Assembly (NCBI GenBank): GCA_003647385.1
Contig: QMMT01000031.1
Coordinates: 1 to 10,762, forward strand
Direction of reading: 5' to 3'
Source: Deltaproteobacteria bacterium
GTDB lineage: Bacteria > Desulfobacterota > Desulfobacteria > Desulfobacterales > Desulfobacteraceae
DNA: 10,762 bases
The notes under the pieces are model-generated. The model was not told the DNA's origin, did no database searches, and saw nothing but the letters and a program-made list of their open reading frames with translations. A program made the position numbers and the translations under genes. Shown here piece by piece: positions 6,116-10,762 of the stretch; within the stretch, counting starts at the first letter, position 1; each line of letters starts with the position of its first letter.

Positions 6116-6280
6116 TTATCCCTCTCCCTTTATCTGAGGGTCATTTGGTGTTCCTGCACAGTCAGGCGTATAACAGGAGTTATCGACAAAAGAACAGTCA
6201 CTTTTGCAGGACGGACACTCTTCGGGTGGGGCCTCAGCATCAAGGGTATACCCACATTTACTACACAGCCAGCTAATCAT
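6116..6280 (-). CDS. Cys-rich rubredoxin-like protein, 54 aa
   Basis: This is a small probable metal-binding electron carrier. The first half has a rubredoxin-type Fe(Cys)4 site like that at the C-terminus of rubrerythrins: C6-S-K-C9-G-Y and C22-P-S-C25. Three further cysteines follow, C29 and C36-x4-C41 in NSCYTPDCAG, and the acidic, Gly/Pro-rich tail looks disordered. It lacks the longer core of true rubredoxins (no DWxCPxC), so it is a rubredoxin-like module, possibly with a second metal site or a disulfide. ATG 6280 is chosen because AAGGAG lies about 8 nt upstream. An in-frame start 24 nt earlier would include that ribosome site. It is the first gene of the minus-strand redox cluster, divergent from the sensor kinase and 126 bp from the rubredoxin gene. 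Confidence 0.87.
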   Translation of the reverse strand: MISWLCSKCGYTLDAEAPPEECPSCKSDCSFVDNSCYTPDCAGTPNDPQIKGEG

Positions 6281-6486
6281 AATTTTTCTCCTTCTTTTTA
6301 ACAAATTATTATAGTGATATCTGTTTCACATGATACACTGTCTACCTAAGTTTAATAAACTATTAATAGTCTATCAAGAACCATGCCATCTTTTTATATG
6401 GATATTTTCATCAAATCATTTTATATCTAACTTAAAAGGTTACAAATAGAAGCCATACACAAGATGAATTTAGCAGGGTGATCATC
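6281..6486. promoter_or_regulatory. Divergent intergenic region between the redox cluster and the two-component system
   Basis: It contains a perfect -10 hexamer TATAAT on the minus strand (6313-6308), 27 nt upstream of ATG 6280; no good -35 match is seen. A half-site pair GTGA/TCAC separated by 8 nt lies just upstream (6314-6329), similar to but not matching the N6 spacing of CRP/FNR-type operators. A perfect 12-bp palindrome ACTATTAATAGT lies at 6359-6370, and TTTTATAT occurs twice (6392-6399 and 6419-6426), which could serve an OmpR-type regulator. The ribosome site AGGG (6475-6478) serves the kinase. These are candidate operators only. Confidence 0.4.
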
Positions 6487-8100
6487 ATGCAGAACGAAAA
6501 AAATATCTCAGAGAAAATAAGTTACCCGTTGAAAAGGAAATTTGTTGTTGGCGTTATTATCATTATTGTTCCTATTTTAGGTCTTCTTTTTACCTGGATT
6601 GGATTTCGCTTGTCCAACCAGAGCAAACAGGAAACCCTTGAAAAAGCAAGAGTGATTGCCGACCAGATTGTTCTAACCCGCCAATGGATAACAGACTGTA
6701 TGGGAGGTGTTTTTGTTAATATTGAAAGTCCGGGGGCCCAGGGAATTCCTTTTGCCGTGAAAGATCAACTTTGCATGTTGTCGGATACTTACCAGCTTTT
6801 CACTCCGTCAATGGTTACCCAGAAACTGTCTCAATATTCCTTTGAAAAAAAATCATACCAGTTCAGGCTCTCCTCCTTACGGCCCATCAATATGGCAAAT
6901 AGTCCGAATCGTTTTGAAAAGACAGCTTTAAACAGCTTTACAACAAACAAAACAACAGAATATTATCAATTCACAAGCCAGGCGTTTAATTATATGATTC
7001 CACTTTACAACACAAAAGGGTGCATAAAATGCCACGCCCGGAAAATCAAGCAGGGAACAAGTATCATCGGCGGGTTAAGGGTAACCATTCCCTATCAAAA
7101 TATAAAACAGACGTTAAGAAAAAATATATGGCTGCTGGCAGGTGCCGGACTCTGTATTACCCTTGTAACCATTGCTGTACTGGTTTTTCTTATCCATACC
7201 CTTGTTTTAAAGCCAATCAATGAACTGGAAGAAAAAAGTCGACAGCTCTCCACAGGAAATCTGAATGCACGGGCATCTCTTCATACAAATGATGAACTTG
7301 AAAAACTGGGAAACAGCTTCAACATCATGGCTGAGAGCCTGATGCACAATCAGGAAAACCTGGAAGAAAAGGTGGCAACGGCGACAAAGGATCTTGCTCT
7401 TGCCAACAACGAACTATTAAGACTTGATAAGCTTAAAACAGACTTTCTTGCCAATATGTCCCATGAACTCAGGACCCCTTTAACTGCTGTCAAAGGCAGT
7501 ATAAATTATCTTGAAAGGACACTGACCGATCCGGATCATCTTGAGTTTATCCAGATCATTGAAAAAAATATTGCAAGGCTTACCCGGCTGATCTCAAACC
7601 TTTTTGATTTCACCAAGCTTGAAGCAGGGACCATTGAGTGGGAATTTGAGCGTCAGGATATTTCACAGCTTGTCAAAGAGGTCATTGATATCATGAGCCC
7701 CATCACCCTGCAAAAAAAAATAACTATTTTGTCGGACTGCCCCGAACATCTCTATGCTGTAATTGATCTTGAGCGAATGGAACAGGTTCTTGTCAATCTG
7801 CTGGATAATGCCATTAAATTTTCAAACCTAAAGGCCCAGATTACGATACGGGTCACGCCTGTAAATGATCACATTCAAATATCCATTAAAGACCAGGGGC
7901 CCGGTGTCCCAAAGGAAAACCTTGAAACTATCTTTAAAAAATTTTACACTGCCACGACTGGATTAAACATAAAGAATCAGGGAGCAGGCATGGGACTGGC
8001 CATATCCAAAGCCATTGTCACTGCCCACAACGGCAGTATCAGTGTTGAGAGTAAAAAAGGATCTTCCAGCACATTTTTTATTACCCTTCCCAAAGGATGA
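6487..8100 (+). CDS. Membrane sensor histidine kinase with a heme-type DUF3365 (Tll0287-like) domain, 537 aa
   Basis: This is the sensor of a two-component pair. It has an N-terminal transmembrane helix (about 18-37) and a periplasmic domain (about 42-212). That domain contains C179-I-K-C182-H183, a c-type heme-binding CxxCH, in a setting typical of DUF3365. A second helix (about 214-238), a HAMP linker (about 240-290) and a short coiled coil follow. The HisKA domain has the phosphoacceptor H326 in SHELRTPL, and the HATPase domain has the N box (NLLDNAIKFSN, about 437-447), DQGPGVP (469-475) and GAGMGLAI (499-506). All catalytic motifs look intact. ATG 6487 is chosen because AGGG ends 8 nt before it; a GTG at 6478 overlaps that site. 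The kinase stop is 7 bp from the regulator start, so the two are co-transcribed. The heme suggests sensing of redox state, oxygen, NO or another gas. The signal is not known. Confidence 0.92.
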   Translation: MQNEKNISEKISYPLKRKFVVGVIIIIVPILGLLFTWIGFRLSNQSKQETLEKARVIADQIVLTRQWITDCMGGVFVNIESPGAQGIPFAVKDQLCMLSDTYQLFTPSMVTQKLSQYSFEKKSYQFRLSSLRPINMANSPNRFEKTALNSFTTNKTTEYYQFTSQAFNYMIPLYNTKGCIKCHARKIKQGTSIIGGLRVTIPYQNIKQTLRKNIWLLAGAGLCITLVTIAVLVFLIHTLVLKPINELEEKSRQLSTGNLNARASLHTNDELEKLGNSFNIMAESLMHNQENLEEKVATATKDLALANNELLRLDKLKTDFLANMSHELRTPLTAVKGSINYLERTLTDPDHLEFIQIIEKNIARLTRLISNLFDFTKLEAGTIEWEFERQDISQLVKEVIDIMSPITLQKKITILSDCPEHLYAVIDLERMEQVLVNLLDNAIKFSNLKAQITIRVTPVNDHIQISIKDQGPGVPKENLETIFKKFYTATTGLNIKNQGAGMGLAISKAIVTAHNGSISVESKKGSSSTFFITLPKG

Positions 8101-8107
8101 CAAGAGT

Positions 8108-8800
8108 ATGGCTGAACCGTTTAAAACCATTTTAATTATTGATGATGACAAAGATATTGTCCAGACCATTAAAGGCAATTTAACCCTTGACGGATATGGG
8201 GTTATTTCCTCCCATCTTGGCAGACAGGGTATCGAAATGGCCAGGACAGGACAGCCGGATCTGATCCTGCTTGATCTGAACCTGCCGGATATGGACGGCA
8301 TCTTAATTTGTGAAATCCTAAGAAAATCCTTTGATGTTCCCATTATCATGCTTACAGCCCGGGACACCCTGTCAGATAAAGTTTTAGGGCTTAAAAGCGG
8401 TGCGGATGATTATATTGTCAAACCCTTTGAATACCTGGAGCTTTCAGCAAGAATTACGGCTATTTTCAGCCGGGTTGACAGATCGCTTGTAAAGGAAAAG
8501 CAGGCATTCGGGCACCTTGAAATAAATTATAAAAAAAGACAGATCTCTATCAGAGGACAGATCGTAAAACTGACAAAAACCGAATTTCAACTTCTGGAAT
8601 TATTTGTCTCCCATCCCGACAAGAGCCTGTCAAGAGATTTTATAGAAAAACAGATCTGGTGGGATTCACAACTCTATTCCCAAAGCAGGGCATTGGATGT
8701 CCATATTCAGCGATTACGAAAAAAGATAGAGCAAACCCCTGAGACGCCGGATTTAATCGTTACAATCACAGGTGTTGGATACAAGTTCAAAAGCCGGTAA
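8108..8800 (+). CDS. OmpR/PhoB-type response regulator, 230 aa
   Basis: This is the cytoplasmic transcription regulator paired with the upstream kinase. The receiver domain (about 6-120) has acidic D12, D13 and D14, phosphoacceptor D56 in LLDLNLP, T83 in MLTARD and K105 in VKPF. The C-terminal winged helix (about 130-228) shows LTKTEFQLLELF, RALDVHIQRLRKKIE and the final ITGVGYKF of the Trans_reg_C family. ATG 8108 begins directly at the first receiver strand. A longer in-frame version from 8015 would overlap the kinase by 86 bp and is rejected. The ribosome site is weak (AAAGGA inside the kinase end), suggesting translational coupling. Likely targets are in the divergent intergenic region at 6281-6486, by location only. 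Confidence 0.94.
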   Translation: MAEPFKTILIIDDDKDIVQTIKGNLTLDGYGVISSHLGRQGIEMARTGQPDLILLDLNLPDMDGILICEILRKSFDVPIIMLTARDTLSDKVLGLKSGADDYIVKPFEYLELSARITAIFSRVDRSLVKEKQAFGHLEINYKKRQISIRGQIVKLTKTEFQLLELFVSHPDKSLSRDFIEKQIWWDSQLYSQSRALDVHIQRLRKKIEQTPETPDLIVTITGVGYKFKSR

Positions 8801-8814
8801 AATATATTTTTGGT

Positions 8815-8850
8815 CTGTTATGCCTTCTCTTTATAACGGTTGGGTTTTTT
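8815..8850 (+). terminator. Weak candidate terminator for the two-component operon
   Basis: CTGTTAT (8815-8821) can pair with ATAACGG (8833-8839), 7 bp including one G-T pair, with an 11-nt loop. GGG and six T residues (8845-8850) follow on the plus strand. It lies 14 bp after the regulator stop and overlaps the end of the convergent aminopeptidase gene. The stem is weak and the T run is set off by five bases, so this is tentative. Confidence 0.3.
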
Positions 8851-10609
8851 CCTTTAGCCATGATGCAACATCCTGATCCAAAATAGGGGACAGCTTTTCA
8901 TATACCTTGGCATGATAGGCGTTAATCCAATCTTTTTCTTTTTCAGACAAGATTTTTTTATCCATTAAATCTCTTTCAAAATGACAATATGTCATGGGCT
9001 CAAATTTCATGAATATCCCAAATTCATTTTCAAAAGCTTCATCCACAAGGATCATATTTTCCAACCTTATACCGTAGGCCCCTTCCCTGTAAACACCTGG
9101 CTCATCGGTCAGCAACATGCCTTTTTCAAGTTTTACATCAATCGGGTGAGGACTTATCCGGGCCGGGCCTTCATGGACACATAAAAAAAACCCCACGCCA
9201 TGCCCTGTGCCATGGCCGAAATCCATTCCCTCGCTCCACAGATACTGTCTTGAAAGCGTATCAATCTGAAAGCCTTTGGTGCCCATGGGGAACAGCGCAG
9301 TAGCCACGGAAATATGTCCTTTAAGCACCAGGGTGTAATCTCTTATTTCCTGTTCTGACGGCTCCCCCCGGCAAATAGTTCGGGTGATATCTGTGGTACC
9401 GGTAAGATAATTACCCCCTGAATCGGTCAAAAACATCCCGGTGCTACCAATGGCTGCATTGGTTTCTCCTGTGGCTGAATAATGACACATGGCGGAATGA
9501 TCCTGATAGGCCATAATGGGATCAAAACTATTATCAACAAATAACGTCTGATCTTTTCGAAAAGCATAGAGTTTATCAGCCACAGACGTCTCACTGATCT
9601 GAACTGTTTCATCCTGATGCTCAAGCCAGAAAAGAAAATTAACAACTGCTATGCCATCCTTTATAGCTGTCTGCCTTAAATGTTTGATTTGCATATCATT
9701 TTTTATGGCCTTCAGCGCAATGGCGGGATTGGGTTTTTCAACAACCTTACATTTTTTATTGATGGACCGGTAAAGCCTGTAATTGGTATTTTCAGGATCA
9801 ACCAGAATGGCTTTGCCATCCTGAATTTTTAATAATGCCGTATAGACATCTTCATATTCCGCGACCTCTATGCCATCCCGGTTCAACTCTTTTTCAAGAC
9901 CTTTATTCACCTTTTTTTTATTTATAAACAACCATACCTTTTTAGGAGCAATCAATACAAATGCAATATTAACAGGATTTGTATGAACATCTTGTCCCCG
10001 AAGATTCAAGATCCAGGCGATATCATCAAGGGTTGACATCAAATGATAGGATACATCCAACGTATCCATCTGCCTGCGGATTTTCTTAATTTTATCCTTC
10101 CTGCTTTCACCGGCATATTTTTCTAACAGGAAAAATGCAGACGACATAGGCATTTTCGGTCTATCGATCCATAGTCCGCTGATATAATCGACAGCTGTGT
10201 CCAGTAAAAGCCCTTTGTCCTCAAATTGAGTTTTATACTTTTTTACATTGGCCATACTGAACACATTTGCATCAATGCCAATAGTGTCTCCAGGCTTCAG
10301 CAGATCTGTCAGCCATTTTTGAAATGTCGGGACATCCGGCTCCCCCATTTTATATAATTCAAACCCGGAGCCTACGATCTGCTTTTCAGCCTGGATATAG
10401 TATCTGAAATCCGTCCATAAAATCGCATGCTCCCGGGTAATAACTGCTGTCCCGGCAGAACCTGAAAATCCGGTAATCCACTTTCTTGCCTGCCAGTATT
10501 CGGCAACATATTCACTTCCATGGGGGTCATCACTTGGAATAATAATTGCGGCAATATTGCCGGCTTTCATCAATTGTCTGATATAATCAATTTTTTCATT
10601 CGTATTCAT
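8831..10609 (-). CDS. Xaa-Pro aminopeptidase (aminopeptidase P, M24B), three-domain form, 592 aa
   Basis: This is a cytoplasmic dimetal peptidase that removes an N-terminal residue preceding proline. It has two creatinase-like N-terminal domains (about 1-150 and 155-300), the pita-bread catalytic domain (about 305-530) and a C-terminal extension (about 530-592) with YCHFERDL. The metal ligands are all present: D396, D407, H470, E503 and E517, with spacing nearly identical to human cytosolic aminopeptidase P. HGTGHGVG surrounds H470. The size of about 590 aa matches the long eukaryote-like form, not the roughly 440-aa E. coli PepP. ATG 10609 has AAGG 8 nt upstream and overlaps the preceding stop codon by ATGA, implying co-translation with the gene cut by the window edge. 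It is convergent with the two-component operon and not obviously tied to the redox genes. Confidence 0.93.
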   Translation of the reverse strand: MNTNEKIDYIRQLMKAGNIAAIIIPSDDPHGSEYVAEYWQARKWITGFSGSAGTAVITREHAILWTDFRYYIQAEKQIVGSGFELYKMGEPDVPTFQKWLTDLLKPGDTIGIDANVFSMANVKKYKTQFEDKGLLLDTAVDYISGLWIDRPKMPMSSAFFLLEKYAGESRKDKIKKIRRQMDTLDVSYHLMSTLDDIAWILNLRGQDVHTNPVNIAFVLIAPKKVWLFINKKKVNKGLEKELNRDGIEVAEYEDVYTALLKIQDGKAILVDPENTNYRLYRSINKKCKVVEKPNPAIALKAIKNDMQIKHLRQTAIKDGIAVVNFLFWLEHQDETVQISETSVADKLYAFRKDQTLFVDNSFDPIMAYQDHSAMCHYSATGETNAAIGSTGMFLTDSGGNYLTGTTDITRTICRGEPSEQEIRDYTLVLKGHISVATALFPMGTKGFQIDTLSRQYLWSEGMDFGHGTGHGVGFFLCVHEGPARISPHPIDVKLEKGMLLTDEPGVYREGAYGIRLENMILVDEAFENEFGIFMKFEPMTYCHFERDLMDKKILSEKEKDWINAYHAKVYEKLSPILDQDVASWLKEKTQPL

Positions 10610-10762
10610 GATTTAACCTTGTCGCTTGTTTCCCGATGAATAAGCCTTAAATGCTTCATCAATATTTTCGGTATATTTAAAACAATTATGTCTCCCGGTT
10701 CAAGGACAACTACAAACATTTGATTGCCGTTGCTAAATGTTTCATTAGCCATTGTATAAGCG
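10606..10762 (-). CDS. Partial reading frame running off the window edge, at least 51 residues
   Basis: The product is not recognised. The open frame enters at the right edge and ends with TGA (10608-10606), overlapping the aminopeptidase ATG by four bases. The visible C-terminus contains FVVVLEPGDIIVLNIP, which alternates hydrophobic residues like beta strands, then a basic tail KHLRLIHRETSDKVKS. An internal ATG at 10752 could give a 48-aa protein, but only 10 bases upstream are visible and no ribosome site can be judged. The ATGA overlap and uninterrupted frame support a real gene. Confidence 0.45.
   Translation of the reverse strand, partial: AYTMANETFSNGNQMFVVVLEPGDIIVLNIPKILMKHLRLIHRETSDKVKS

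Noticed and set aside
5963..6301. 112-codon plus-strand frame
   Set aside because: It is antisense to the 54-aa rubredoxin-like gene and AT-rich intergenic DNA. The translation is low-complexity hydrophobic.
8015..8107. Extended N-terminus for the response regulator
   Set aside because: The extra 31 residues overlap the kinase gene in another frame and precede the canonical first strand of the receiver domain, which starts right after ATG 8108.
7963..8367. 134-codon minus-strand frame across the kinase-regulator junction
   Set aside because: It is antisense to clear HATPase and receiver motifs, with a Ser/Arg-rich shadow composition.
1..10762. tRNA, rRNA, CRISPR array, transposase, integrase or phage genes
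   Set aside because: No tRNA-like cloverleaf, regular spacer-repeat pattern or recognisable mobile-element protein was seen by eye. The only repeat-like element is the palindrome at 5661-5809.

Overview
The window looks like the chromosome of an anaerobic sulfate-reducing deltaproteobacterium of the Desulfobacteraceae type. This is inferred from the gene content: rubredoxins, a rubrerythrin, a single-cluster ferredoxin, a small protein resembling the SRB-restricted DVU0772 family, a probable selenoprotein and moderately AT-rich DNA. No sequence search was possible. No rRNA, tRNA, CRISPR array, transposase or phage gene was seen.

Layout. Positions 1-437 (minus strand) hold a small conserved SRB-type protein followed by a strong hairpin terminator. 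Positions 649-6280 (all minus) hold seven tightly spaced redox genes. In transcription order these are a 54-aa Cys-rich rubredoxin-like protein, a 59-aa rubredoxin, a rhodanese/ferritin-like fusion, an FAD/NAD oxidoreductase related to the domain fused to SelD in some bacteria, a TVP38-type membrane domain fused to a dihydrolipoamide-dehydrogenase-like flavoprotein, an Asp-variant ferredoxin and a rubrerythrin. A 149-bp imperfect palindrome lies between the rubredoxin and the rhodanese fusion. Divergently, 6487-8800 (plus) encodes a heme-type sensor kinase (CxxCH in its periplasmic domain) and an OmpR-type response regulator. Positions 8831-10609 (minus) encode a large M24 Xaa-Pro aminopeptidase, coupled by ATGA overlap to the end of another reading frame that runs off the window.

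The main discovery is in the rhodanese fusion (4800-5630). The rhodanese active-site cysteine codon is an in-frame TGA (5409-5411). The frame continues without shift into the normal active-site loop and a C-terminal diiron ferritin-like domain. A perfect 6-bp hairpin with a 6-nt loop follows 12 nt after the TGA, with size and placement expected of a bacterial SECIS element. The gene is best read as one 276-aa selenoprotein with selenocysteine at residue 74 and no cysteine anywhere, not as two ORFs or a pseudogene.

How the parts may work together (inference): electrons from NAD(P)H or a quinone pool pass through the two flavoproteins to the ferredoxin and rubredoxins, and on to the diiron proteins (rubrerythrin and the ferritin-like fusion) for peroxide or oxygen detoxification. 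The Sec-rhodanese would handle sulfane sulfur or selenium. The divergent heme-type two-component system is a natural candidate regulator of this redox locus.
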